From: Methylobacterium sp.
GTDB taxonomy: Bacteria; Pseudomonadota; Alphaproteobacteria; Rhizobiales; Beijerinckiaceae
DNA: 64,000 nucleotides
Direction of reading: 5' to 3'
NCBI GenBank assembly: GCA_013823325.1
Contig: PNLY01000013.1
Coordinates: forward strand, 19,526-83,525
This document shows positions 17,288 through 25,598 of this stretch, piece after piece (position 1 is the first letter of the stretch; the number at the start of each line of letters is the position of its first letter). The position numbers and the translations under genes were made by a program. The notes under the pieces were generated by a model that saw nothing but the letters and a program-made list of their open reading frames with translations, ran no database searches and had not been told where the DNA came from.

Positions 17288-20200
17288 CTATTCCGCCGCC
17301 CGTGGCATCGCCAATGCCTCGGCCGAGCCGTCGCGCAGGCGCTTGAGCAACTCCGCCTCCTCGGCCTTGGCGGCGGTGAGGTGGCGGTCCTTGACATGGC
17401 CGAAGCCGCGGATCTTTTCGGGGATCGCGGCCAGCGCGACACAGAGCGAATGGTTCTGCGGCGAGAGCTTGCCGAGGATCTCGGCGACCAGCGCCTCGTA
17501 ATCGGCTATCAGCTTGCGCTCGGTCTTGCGCTCCTGGGTGTAGCCGAACACATCGAAGGCGGTGCCGCGCAGGCCCTTAAACTTGGCTAGCAGGCCGAAG
17601 GCGCCAAGCATCCACGGCCCGAAGCTCATCTTGCGCGGCAGGTCGGTATTGGGATCGCGCTTGGCCAGCAGCGGCGGGGCGAGATGGAATTCGAGGCGCA
17701 GGGGCTGGCCGGAGGCGCTGTCCTGTTCGAAGGTCGCGGCGAGCTGCTTGCGGAAGGCGCCGTCGCTGTAGAGCCGGGCGACCTCGTACTCGTCCTTGTA
17801 GGCCATCAGCTTGAAGAGATAGCGCGCGACGGCCTCGGCCAGCGCGCTCTGGCCGGGAAGGATGCTCGCTTCCCTGGCGCGGACCTTCTCGACGAGATCG
17901 CGATAGCGCGCCGCATAGGCGGCGTTCTGGTAGCCGGTGAGGAACTCGACGCGGCGGGCAATGATCTCGTCGAGGCTCTGGGAAAGGTGGCGCGCTTGCG
18001 TCGGCGCCTTGGCCTCGGCGAGGGCGGAGGCGAGCGCGGCCGGATCATGCGCGGCGCGGCGGCCGAGCTCGAAGGCCTGCTTGTTCATCGCGACCGCCTC
18101 GCCGTTGAGCTCGATCGCCCGCAGCAGCGAGGCGCGCGCGAGCGGAACCGCGCCGAACTGCCAAGCGTAGCCGAGCATGAACATGTTGGCGGCGATAGCA
18201 TTGCCGAGGAAGGTGGTGGCTGCCGCCGTCGCATCGACGAGATGGGTGTTGTCGCGCCCGGCCGTGGAGACGATCGAGCGTTTCAGCCGCTCGGTCGGCA
18301 GCGAGAAATCGGCGTTGCGGGTGAAGTCGCCGGGCATGGATTCGGCGGTGTTGACGACCACGGCCGAGCGGCCCTGGCGGATGGCGCCCAGCACCTTCTT
18401 CGAGCCGGTGACGGTGAGGTCGCAGCCGAGCACGAGATCGGCCTGGCCGGCGGCGACGCGGATGGCGTGAATCTCCTCCGGCGTCGGTGCGAGGCGGACA
18501 TGGCTGAAGACCGCGCCGCCCTTCTGGGCGAGGCCGGCCATGTCGATCATGCCGCAGCCCTTGCCTTCGAGATGCGCGGCCATGCCGAGCATCGCGCCGA
18601 TGGTGACGACGCCGGTGCCGCCGACGCCGGTGACGACGACAGCGAAATTGCGGTCGAGCGCCGGCACCTTGGGCTCGGGCAGCTCGCTTGCGCCGAGCGC
18701 CGAGGCGTCCATCGTGCGCGGCTCCGCCTTCTTCGGCCGCGCGCCATGCACGGTGACGAAGGAGGGGCAGAAGCCCTTCACGCAGGAAAAGTCCTTGTTG
18801 CAGTTCGACTGGTCGATCTGGCGCTTGCGGCCGAACTCGGTCTCGAGCGGCTGGACCGAGACGCAGTTCGACTTCACCCCGCAATCGCCGCAGCCCTCGC
18901 AGACCAGCTCGTTGACGATGACGCGCTTGTCCGGATCGGGATAGGCGCCGCGCTTGCGCCGGCGGCGCTTCTCGGTGGCGCAGGTCTGGTCATAGAGCAG
19001 CAGCGAGACGCCGGATACGGTCGCAAGCTCGCGCTGGACGGCATCGAGATCATCGCGATGGTGCAGGGTGGTGCCGGGCGGCCATAGCGTGCCGGCCGGA
19101 TATTTGTCGGGATCATCCGAGACCACCGCGATGCGGGAGACGCCCTCGGCCGCAACCTGGCGCGCCATCTGGTCGGGCGACAGGTGCCCTTCCGCCTGCT
19201 GGCCGCCGGTCATCGCGACGGCGTCGTTGTAGAGCAGCTTGTAGGTGATGTTGACGCCGCTCGCGACGGCCCAGCGGATCGCGAGCGAGCCGGAATGGGT
19301 ATAGGTGCCGTCGCCGAGATTCTGGAAGACGTGGCCGCGTTTCGAGAACGGCGCTTCGCCGACCCAGTTGGCGCCTTCGCCACCCATCTGCGTGAAGCCG
19401 GCGGTGTCCCGATCCATCCACTGCACCATGTAGTGGCAGCCGATGCCGGCATAGGCGCGCGAGCCCTCGGGCACGACGGTCGAGGAATTGTGCGGGCAGC
19501 CCGAGCAGAAATAGGGGGTGCGCTTGGCGACTTCCTGCGCCTCGGCGAGGCGGCCCTGCGCCGCCGCGATCTCTTCAAGGCGAGTGCGGAGTGCCGGATC
19601 GTCGCGGTACTGCAGCAGCCGGGCGCCGAGCGCGATGGCGATGTCGTTCGGATCGAGCGCGCCATGGACCGGGAAGAGCCACTCGCCCTGCTCGTCCTTC
19701 TTGCCGATCACCATGGGTTGGTGCTGCGTTCCGTAAAGCTCTTCGCGCAGCTGGACTTCGATCAGCGAGCGCTTCTCCTCGACGACCATGACCAGGTCGA
19801 GTCCTCGAGCGAAATCCTTCAGCTCCTGCGGATCGAGCGGCCAGGGGCAGGCGATCTTGAACAGGCGGATGCCGAGATCATTGGCGCGGACCTCGTCGAG
19901 GCCGAGCTCCTCCAGCGCCTGGCGCACGTCGAGATAGGATTTGCCGACGGTGATGATGCCGATGCGCGGCGCCTGACCGCCGGAGAGGATGGTCTGGTTG
20001 AGCTTGTTGGCACGGAGATAGGCGAGGATCGCGGCGCGCTTGTGCAGGTGCAGCCGCTTTTCCTGGTCGAGGAAGTCGAGCTCGCGGCGGATGTTGAGCC
20101 CGCCCGGCGGCATGACGAAATCCTCGGGGATCGCGATGCTGACCCGGTCGATCGAGCCGTCGACCGAGGCGGTCGATTCGATGTTGTCCTTGACGCATTT

Positions 20201-20842
20201 GAGGCCGACCCAGACGCCGGCGAAGCGCGAGAGCGCAAAGCCGTGCAGGGAATAGTCCATGATCTCCTGGACGCCGGCCGGGTTGAGAATCGGCATCATC
20301 CGGTCGACCAGCACGAACTCGGTCTGGTGGGCGTTGGTCGAGGATTCGGCGGTGTGGTCGTCGCCCATCAGGCAGAGCACACCGCCATGGCGCGAGGTGC
20401 CGGCCATGTTGCCGTGGCGGAAGACGTCGCCGGTGCGGTCGACGCCGGGGCCCTTGCCGTACCAGAGCGCGAAGACACCGTCGTACTTGCCTTCGCCGGA
20501 GAGCTCGGCCTGCTGCGTGCCCCAGATCGCGGTGGCGGCGAGGTCCTCGTTCAGCCCGGGCTGGAAGACGATGTTGGCGGGCTTGAGCTGCTTGCCGGCG
20601 CGGGCGAGCTGCTGGTCGAGGCCGCCGAGCGGCGAGCCGCGATAGCCGGAGACGAAGCCGGCGGTGTTGAGGCCGTCGCGCCGGTCGCGCTCGCGCTGCA
20701 CCAGCAGCATGCGGGCGATGGCCTGCGTGCCGGTCAGGAAGATCTTCTGCTTGGAGAGGTCGTATTTGTCGTCGAGCGCCACGGCTCTGAGCTCCGGCTC
20801 GGTCGCCGCTGCGCCCTGCGAAGTCTGCTGCGTACCGGCCAT
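17288..20842 (-). CDS. Fused indolepyruvate:ferredoxin oxidoreductase-type enzyme
   Basis: A 1184-residue single-chain 2-oxoacid:ferredoxin oxidoreductase. In order: a pyrimidine-binding domain (GYRGSPLGGLDQQL near residue 65), a transketolase-C-like region, the TPP site (GDGTYTHSG, then YNDAVAMTGGQ), a Cys-rich iron-sulfur segment (CEGCGDCGVKSNC, then CNKDFSCVKGFC) and the gamma domain (VTGVGGTGVVTIGAML). It corresponds to IorA plus IorB in one chain and would decarboxylate aryl pyruvates to aryl-acetyl-CoA. The ATG at 20842 is preferred because GGGAGG lies 6 nt upstream; an ATG nine codons earlier lacks such a site. Confidence 0.92.
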   Translation of the reverse strand: MAGTQQTSQGAAATEPELRAVALDDKYDLSKQKIFLTGTQAIARMLLVQRERDRRDGLNTAGFVSGYRGSPLGGLDQQLARAGKQLKPANIVFQPGLNEDLAATAIWGTQQAELSGEGKYDGVFALWYGKGPGVDRTGDVFRHGNMAGTSRHGGVLCLMGDDHTAESSTNAHQTEFVLVDRMMPILNPAGVQEIMDYSLHGFALSRFAGVWVGLKCVKDNIESTASVDGSIDRVSIAIPEDFVMPPGGLNIRRELDFLDQEKRLHLHKRAAILAYLRANKLNQTILSGGQAPRIGIITVGKSYLDVRQALEELGLDEVRANDLGIRLFKIACPWPLDPQELKDFARGLDLVMVVEEKRSLIEVQLREELYGTQHQPMVIGKKDEQGEWLFPVHGALDPNDIAIALGARLLQYRDDPALRTRLEEIAAAQGRLAEAQEVAKRTPYFCSGCPHNSSTVVPEGSRAYAGIGCHYMVQWMDRDTAGFTQMGGEGANWVGEAPFSKRGHVFQNLGDGTYTHSGSLAIRWAVASGVNITYKLLYNDAVAMTGGQQAEGHLSPDQMARQVAAEGVSRIAVVSDDPDKYPAGTLWPPGTTLHHRDDLDAVQRELATVSGVSLLLYDQTCATEKRRRRKRGAYPDPDKRVIVNELVCEGCGDCGVKSNCVSVQPLETEFGRKRQIDQSNCNKDFSCVKGFCPSFVTVHGARPKKAEPRTMDASALGASELPEPKVPALDRNFAVVVTGVGGTGVVTIGAMLGMAAHLEGKGCGMIDMAGLAQKGGAVFSHVRLAPTPEEIHAIRVAAGQADLVLGCDLTVTGSKKVLGAIRQGRSAVVVNTAESMPGDFTRNADFSLPTERLKRSIVSTAGRDNTHLVDATAAATTFLGNAIAANMFMLGYAWQFGAVPLARASLLRAIELNGEAVAMNKQAFELGRRAAHDPAALASALAEAKAPTQARHLSQSLDEIIARRVEFLTGYQNAAYAARYRDLVEKVRAREASILPGQSALAEAVARYLFKLMAYKDEYEVARLYSDGAFRKQLAATFEQDSASGQPLRLEFHLAPPLLAKRDPNTDLPRKMSFGPWMLGAFGLLAKFKGLRGTAFDVFGYTQERKTERKLIADYEALVAEILGKLSPQNHSLCVALAAIPEKIRGFGHVKDRHLTAAKAEEAELLKRLRDGSAEALAMPRAAE

Positions 20843-20910
20843 GGCCGACCTCCCGACGATCGCACTCAAATCGACTATAGGGACCGGTAACGCCGGTCTC
20901 CAATTCGTTA

Positions 20911-20933
20911 TTATGTCAGCAAGGCTGTCATAA
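20911..20933. promoter_or_regulatory. Candidate operator upstream of the oxidoreductase gene
   Basis: An interrupted dyad TTATGTCAG-CAAGG-CTGTCATAA with 8 of 9 pairs matching, 69 bp before the oxidoreductase ATG in the divergent gap shared with the DUF1007 gene. The size and AT-rich ends are typical of a regulator dimer site. The cognate regulator is not in the window. Confidence 0.4.
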
Positions 20934-20953
20934 CTGACGTGATATCGTCAAAT

Positions 20954-20976
20954 CACTCTGGGCTGATTCCAGAGTG
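20954..20976. promoter_or_regulatory. Perfect 8-bp inverted repeat in the same divergent gap
   Basis: CACTCTGG and CCAGAGTG flank a 7-bp spacer (GCTGATT). It could be a second operator or a hairpin in a leader transcript of the metal-transport pair. Its centre is 43 bp from that of the other dyad, about four helical turns. Confidence 0.35.
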
Positions 20977-21121
20977 GCGAGGCCGCCTGCGCCGCGATTT
21001 GGCCGCCTTTGCGAGCGATGCCGGCAAGGCTCACGGCACGGGATTGCAAGGGTAGGCGCGCTGGGCGCGCTTTTGTATGAAGGCTCGGCCGGATTCGCCG
21101 CAGATTCGAGGAAATTGCCGC

Positions 21122-21772
21122 GTGCCGCGATACTCGACGCTCCTGACGCTGCTTGCCGCTGCCGTGAGCTTGCTCGGCCTGGCTTTGCCGGCGCTGGCGC
21201 ATCCGCACGTCTTCGTGACCTCGCGCACCGAGATACTCTATGACGCCCGCGGCGCGGTGAAGGCGCTGCGCCATCGCTGGAGCTTCGACGAGGCCTATTC
21301 GGCCTATATGGTCCAGGGCCTCGACAAGAACGGCGACGGCAAGATCACCTCCGACGAACTGACCGAGCTCGCCAAGGTCAATATGGAATCGCTGCCGGAT
21401 GTCGGCTTCTTCACCATCGCCAAGGCGAACGGCAAGGTGCAGGAGTTCGGCACGCCGAGCGAGGCCTCGCTCGCCTACGAGAACAAGATCCTGACGCTGA
21501 CCTACACGCTGCCGCTGAAGACGCCGGCGACGGCCAACCGCTCCTTCGGCATCGAGGTCGGAGACCCCACCTATTTCGTCGCCTTCGAGATCGGCGAGGA
21601 GGCTGATGCGGTGGCGACGCGCGACGCGCCCAAGGGCTGCATCGTCCGGATCATGCGCCCGCCCAAGCTCGATACGGCGACGCAGCAGCGCCTGGCGCAG
21701 GAGGACATCACCGCGACCCCTGACATGAGCGCCTATCAGGTTACCACAAGGGCGCTGGTGGCATGTCCCTGA
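21122..21772 (+). CDS. DUF1007 periplasmic protein, partner of NicO transporter
   Basis: A 216-residue secreted protein. The GTG at 21122 is chosen because GAGGAAA lies 7 nt upstream; it opens a signal peptide (STLLTLLAAAVSLLGLAL) ending LALPALA-HPHVF. HPHVF at the mature N-terminus is the DUF1007 hallmark and a likely metal site. There is also an EF-hand-like loop DKNGDGKIT. DUF1007 proteins occur beside NicO nickel/cobalt transporters, for example in Haemophilus. Its end overlaps the NicO gene by 10 bp, so the two are translationally coupled. It probably delivers or senses the metal in the periplasm. Confidence 0.88.
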   Translation: MPRYSTLLTLLAAAVSLLGLALPALAHPHVFVTSRTEILYDARGAVKALRHRWSFDEAYSAYMVQGLDKNGDGKITSDELTELAKVNMESLPDVGFFTIAKANGKVQEFGTPSEASLAYENKILTLTYTLPLKTPATANRSFGIEVGDPTYFVAFEIGEEADAVATRDAPKGCIVRIMRPPKLDTATQQRLAQEDITATPDMSAYQVTTRALVACP

Positions 21773-22779
21773 GCGCTCCCGCCGCACCGGGCCTGCCGCT
21801 CTGGCCGCGCCGGCTGCTGGTCGCGCTGCTGGCGCTCGCTCTCGTCGCCGGCGCGCTCGGATTGATCGCCTGGCTCGCCAGCCTGTACTTCCCGCCGCCG
21901 CCCCCGCCGCCGCGCAACCCGTTCGGCACGGCGCTGCCGCGCGAGGCATTGCCGGCGACGACAGGTATCGGCGCGGTGATCCTCGCCTGGCAATCGAGCT
22001 TCTATCGCGAGCTGACGGCGACGCTGAAAGGGATCGCGCAATCGCCCGCGGCGCTGCCAGGCCTGCTCGGGCTCGCCTTCGCCTACGGCGTCTTCCATGC
22101 CGCCGGACCCGGCCACGGCAAGGCGGTGATCTCCGGCTATATCGTCGCCGACAACCGCAGCCTGAAGCGCGGGCTCGCTCTGAGCTTCGCGGCGGCGCTG
22201 GTGCAGGCGCTGGTGGCGATCGGACTGGTCGGCGCGCTGACGCTGGCGCTGAACGCGACAGCCAAGACCATGGCCTCGACCACCTGGGTGATCGAGCAGG
22301 GCAGCTTCGCGCTGGTCGCGCTGGTCGGGTGCTATGTGCTCTGGCGCAAGGCGGGCAACCTCGTCGCGCTCGGCGGCAGCGCGGCGCATGACGCCGCAAC
22401 CTGCGACCATGTCCATATGCCCGGAGCCGAGGAGGTCTCGCGCCTGCGTTCGGTCCGCGAGATCGCCGGCGTCGTGCTGGCAGCGGGTTTGCGCCCCTGT
22501 GCGGGTGCGCTGATCATCCTCGTCTTCGCCAATGCGCAGGGCCTGCTCTGGGCCGGCATCGCCGCGACCTTCGCCATGGCGCTCGGCACGGCGCTGACCA
22601 CTGGTGCGCTGGCGGCGCTGGCGGTGTTCTTCAAGTTCGCCGCCTTGCGCTTGGCCGGCGGCGGTTCGATGAAGGGAGCCCGGATCATCGCCGGGCTGGA
22701 GGTGCTTGCAGCCGCCTTCGTCGCGGTGCTTGGCGCGGCGCTGTTCTTCGGGCTATGGGCGGCCGGGCAGGGGAGTTAG
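21763..22779 (+). CDS. NicO/RcnA-family nickel/cobalt transporter
   Basis: A 338-residue inner-membrane protein. An N-terminal anchor is followed by a run of seven prolines (FPPPPPPPRNPF), then the family motif FHAAGPGHGKAVISGY and a second block GLRPCAGALIILVFA, with a short His-containing loop (CDHVHM) between the halves. NicO proteins move Ni2+ or Co2+; direction differs between members. It is coupled to the DUF1007 gene. Its neighbour across a palindromic repeat is an operon for cobalt-type nitrile hydratase, so cobalt is a reasonable guess for the substrate. Confidence 0.88.
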   Translation: MSLSAPAAPGLPLWPRRLLVALLALALVAGALGLIAWLASLYFPPPPPPPRNPFGTALPREALPATTGIGAVILAWQSSFYRELTATLKGIAQSPAALPGLLGLAFAYGVFHAAGPGHGKAVISGYIVADNRSLKRGLALSFAAALVQALVAIGLVGALTLALNATAKTMASTTWVIEQGSFALVALVGCYVLWRKAGNLVALGGSAAHDAATCDHVHMPGAEEVSRLRSVREIAGVVLAAGLRPCAGALIILVFANAQGLLWAGIAATFAMALGTALTTGALAALAVFFKFAALRLAGGGSMKGARIIAGLEVLAAAFVAVLGAALFFGLWAAGQGS

Positions 22780-22782
22780 CCT

Positions 22783-22900
22783 CCTTCTCCCCTCGGGGGA
22801 GAAGGTCCGGCAGGGGATGAGGGCGGTTCGACCAGGTGAGCCACTCTTCCCTCATCCGTCAGCGCTTCGCGCTGCCACCTTCTCCCCCGAGGGGAGAAGG
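22783..22900. repeat. Dispersed palindromic repeat, copy 2
   Basis: The same element as at 1734-1868. Perfect outer 13-bp arms CCTTCTCCCCTCG (22783-22795) and complement (22888-22900), and inner GGATGAGGG (22815-22823) with CCCTCATCC (22849-22857). It fills the gap between the convergent NicO and DUF6454 genes, so it may end transcription from both sides. Confidence 0.9.
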
Positions 22901-22909
22901 GAAGCTCTC

Positions 22910-23836
22910 TTACTTTGCCTCGTAGACGAACAGCGTCGATTTGTCGTCATCGGGCATGAAATAGGCGCGCACGCCGTCGCCTGACGGCTCGACCCAGAAC
23001 GGGTTCTGCGTCATCGGCAGGCCCGAGGGCGACCAGAGCTCGACCGGCAGCTGGAAGACCGGGCGGTTGTCCTTGAGATCGACGATCTCGAAGCCGCCGA
23101 GGCGGAAGACCGGGCCGTCCTTGCTGGCGCGGTAGTTGTTGAGGCCGGAGCAGAGCATCCGGCTCATGCCGATGAAGTGGCAGTCCTGATAGTCGATATA
23201 GAGCGCCGGATTGGCGACGCGCAGGCTCTCCGGCGCGGCATCGGCATTGGTGACCTTGCCGTCGGCGCCGAGCGGCCAGGCGTAGAAGCGGCGCGAGCCC
23301 CAGCTGACGCCGTGCAGCGACTTGCCGTCGGTGTTGTGGACGATGCCGCCGACATGGTCCTTGAAGCGGAAGACCTCTGTCGCCTTCAGCGTCTGCGGAT
23401 CGACCTTGTAGATGATCGACTGGCTGTTCGGCCGGTATTCGGCGACGGGGACCCAAAGGTCTTTGCCATCGAAATCGATGCCGCCGGGGTGGTAGACGGA
23501 GCCCTCGCCGAGCGTGACGCTGCCGATGAGCTTGCCTTGGGCATCGACCTTGAAGAGATGGCCGGCGCCCTCGCCGGTGTCGCGGTCATAGCCGTCCTTC
23601 GGCTCGGTGTAGCGCGTCGTCGGCTTCCGGATCTCGACCGAGGAGATGAAGAAGGCATCGCCGATCTTGACCATGCCTTGCGGATGATGCGTCGGGAACT
23701 GCAGCGCGATCGCGGCAACTTGCGTCCACTGCGTCGACCGCGTCAGCTTCGGGAGCAGCGTGTTGAGCGCGGGGTCGGCGGCCTGTGCCGTCGTCGCCAG
23801 CGCTGCGGCTGCGAGCGCCATCATTGCGGTCTTCAT
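22910..23836 (-). CDS. Secreted DUF6454 beta-propeller-like protein
   Basis: A 308-residue exported protein (signal MKTAMMALAAAALATTAQA, cleavage before AD). The mature chain has repeated strands of the kind KVDAQGKLIGSVTLGEG and VYHPGGIDFDGKDLWVPV, which suggest a beta-propeller related to SMP-30/strictosidine-synthase-like proteins; I recognise the family as DUF6454. No enzyme activity is established. It follows the nitrile hydratase accessory gene by 78 bp on the same strand and is likely the last gene of that operon, though its role there is unknown. Confidence 0.75.
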   Translation of the reverse strand: MKTAMMALAAAALATTAQAADPALNTLLPKLTRSTQWTQVAAIALQFPTHHPQGMVKIGDAFFISSVEIRKPTTRYTEPKDGYDRDTGEGAGHLFKVDAQGKLIGSVTLGEGSVYHPGGIDFDGKDLWVPVAEYRPNSQSIIYKVDPQTLKATEVFRFKDHVGGIVHNTDGKSLHGVSWGSRRFYAWPLGADGKVTNADAAPESLRVANPALYIDYQDCHFIGMSRMLCSGLNNYRASKDGPVFRLGGFEIVDLKDNRPVFQLPVELWSPSGLPMTQNPFWVEPSGDGVRAYFMPDDDKSTLFVYEAK

Positions 23837-23914
23837 CGCGATCCTCCTCCGGCTGCCCCGTTATCGGGCGTTGCCGGCATAGTTGCGCTTCGTGACGAGG
23901 ATGCAAAGCCGCGT

Positions 23915-24298
23915 TCAGCGCAGCGGGTCGTTCTCCAGGAGGATCGGCTTGCCATGCGGCGTCGCTTCGGCGGCGCGTCCCCAGGCGGCGGCTCGGGCGT
24001 CGACGCTCGTCTGCGAGGCGAGACCCTTCTCGATCAGGAGGTGCTCGAGCGCCTCGCACCAGCGCTCGTAATAATCGGAACCGTCGCGGCAACCGCCATT
24101 GGCCAGCGCCTCGCGGATCTCGCCGCCGAGCGCCTGCGCCCATTCGTCGGCGCTGAAGACGCCACGGTTCTGCAGGGCGACGACCAACGCGAAGGCCTGC
24201 GCCTGCCAGGGCTCGGCGAAGACCGGCCCCTCGGCGTCGCGCGGAATCGGCGTGCCGGCGGCGAGCGCCTCCGCGAGGGCAGCGTCAGGCCGGCTCAA
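23915..24298 (-). CDS. Nitrile hydratase accessory protein
   Basis: A 127-residue protein resembling the N-terminal part of nitrile hydratase beta (FAEPWQAQAFALVVALQNRG, then YYERWCEALEHLLIEKGL). Such accessory proteins help load the metal into the alpha subunit. The start is a TTG at 24298 that overlaps the beta-subunit stop by 14 bp; GGGAGAG lies 5 nt upstream, and no ATG fits. Translation should therefore be coupled to nthB. A longer reading into the beta gene would have no family similarity. Confidence 0.85.
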   Translation of the reverse strand: MSRPDAALAEALAAGTPIPRDAEGPVFAEPWQAQAFALVVALQNRGVFSADEWAQALGGEIREALANGGCRDGSDYYERWCEALEHLLIEKGLASQTSVDARAAAWGRAAEATPHGKPILLENDPLR

Positions 24299-24944
24299 GA
24301 TAGCTCTCCCAGGCCTCGATGCTGACGGTCGAGGTCGGATCGGCGTCGCGACCCCAGAGTTCCGGGCCGCTGAAGACGACGGTGTAGAGCCATTGCGCCG
24401 TCTCGGGCGCGCCATGCGCGCCAGTGTCGGGAAAGACATGGCAGCCGGTGACGCGCTCGATCACGCCCTGCTTGCCGCGGGCATAGCGCGGCAGGCGGGT
24501 ATGATGATGCGGATGCATCACGATGGTGCGGACCTTGTCTCCGACCTTGAAGCGTGCCGGCGCAGCCGCCTCGCGCTCATAGGGGAAGCCGCGGCGCAGG
24601 ACAGCGGGAACCTCCTCGCCCTTCAAGACACGCTTGGGCTCCCGGCGCGCGGTCCCGGCGACGCCTGAGGCCAGTTCCTCCTTGCTCAGGAAGCCGTGCT
24701 CGACCAGCACCTTGTCGAGCGCCGCCAGCCAGATCTGGTAATAGCTTGACGACAGGTACTGCGCCGGCGGCAGGCTCTCGCGCGCATGGCGGATACCGTC
24801 GATCGTCCAGGCGCCCATGGCGCCGGCGGCGACGTTGATCGCCAGCACCTTCTTCTCCCAGTCGGCATGGAAGATCGGTTCGTCCTTCTCCGGCACGACA
24901 GGGCCAAAACCCATCTGGCCGCCGAGGTCGTGGGCGCTGTTCAT
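24285..24944 (-). CDS. nthB: Nitrile hydratase beta subunit
   Basis: A 219-residue structural subunit starting [16 protein letters not shown], the classical beta opening. The middle has [20 protein letters not shown] and the C-terminal SH3-like domain has [27 protein letters not shown] and [11 protein letters not shown]. With alpha it hydrates nitriles to amides. The ATG at 24944 overlaps the alpha stop by 4 bp (ATGA) and has GGAGGA 6 nt upstream. Confidence 0.95.
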   Translation of the reverse strand: MNSAHDLGGQMGFGPVVPEKDEPIFHADWEKKVLAINVAAGAMGAWTIDGIRHARESLPPAQYLSSSYYQIWLAALDKVLVEHGFLSKEELASGVAGTARREPKRVLKGEEVPAVLRRGFPYEREAAAPARFKVGDKVRTIVMHPHHHTRLPRYARGKQGVIERVTGCHVFPDTGAHGAPETAQWLYTVVFSGPELWGRDADPTSTVSIEAWESYLEPA

Positions 24945-25573
24945 GGCCGGTCCTCCGGGGAGGGCAGGCCGACGCCGATCATCGAGTCCCGGCTGACGAT
25001 CGACGCCAGCTCGTCCTCGCTCCAGCCTTCGGTGCCCGCAGGCCGCATGGGGATGACGATGAAGCGCGTCTCGGCGGTCGAATCCCAGACGCGGATGCGC
25101 TGGCCCTCGGGCAGGGTCACCCCGAAGTCGGCGAGGGTGCCGCGCGGGTCGATCACCGCCTTGGCGCGATAGGGCGGCGATTTGTACCAGACCGGCGGCA
25201 GGCCCAGCACCGGCCATGGATAGCAGGAGCACAGGGTGCAGACGATGAGGTTGTGCTCCTCGGGCGTGTTGAAGCAGGCGACGATGTGCTCGCCGCCACG
25301 CCCGCCATAGCCGAGCTCGGCGACGGCGGCGGTGCCGTCGGCCTTCAGGCGCTGCGCATAGGCCGGGTCGCTCCAGGCCTTGGCGACGACGCGGGCGCCG
25401 TTGCGCGGGCCGATCTTGGTCTCATAGGTGTCGATGATCGCGTCGAGCGCGGCGGGGTCGACATAGCCTTTCTCGACCATCAGCGATTCCAGCGCCTTCA
25501 CCCGCGCTTCGATCGGGGTGAAATGATTGTCGTGCTCGTGGTCATGATGATGGTGGTGGTCGTGGCCGCTCAT
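24941..25573 (-). CDS. nthA: Nitrile hydratase alpha subunit, cobalt type
   Basis: A 210-residue catalytic subunit. The metal claw is [10 protein letters not shown] with CTLCSC at 112-117; Thr in the second place is the mark of cobalt enzymes (iron enzymes have CSLCSC). The cysteines are normally oxidised to sulfinate and sulfenate and, with backbone amides, hold non-corrin Co3+. The N-terminus is unusually His-rich ([17 protein letters not shown]) and may collect metal. AAGGAGA precedes the ATG at 25573. It follows the amidase gene by 25 bp and is coupled to nthB. Confidence 0.96.
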   Translation of the reverse strand: MSGHDHHHHHDHEHDNHFTPIEARVKALESLMVEKGYVDPAALDAIIDTYETKIGPRNGARVVAKAWSDPAYAQRLKADGTAAVAELGYGGRGGEHIVACFNTPEEHNLIVCTLCSCYPWPVLGLPPVWYKSPPYRAKAVIDPRGTLADFGVTLPEGQRIRVWDSTAETRFIVIPMRPAGTEGWSEDELASIVSRDSMIGVGLPSPEDRP

Positions 25574-25598
25574 GGCAGTCTCCTTGGCGCCCTCTCGG

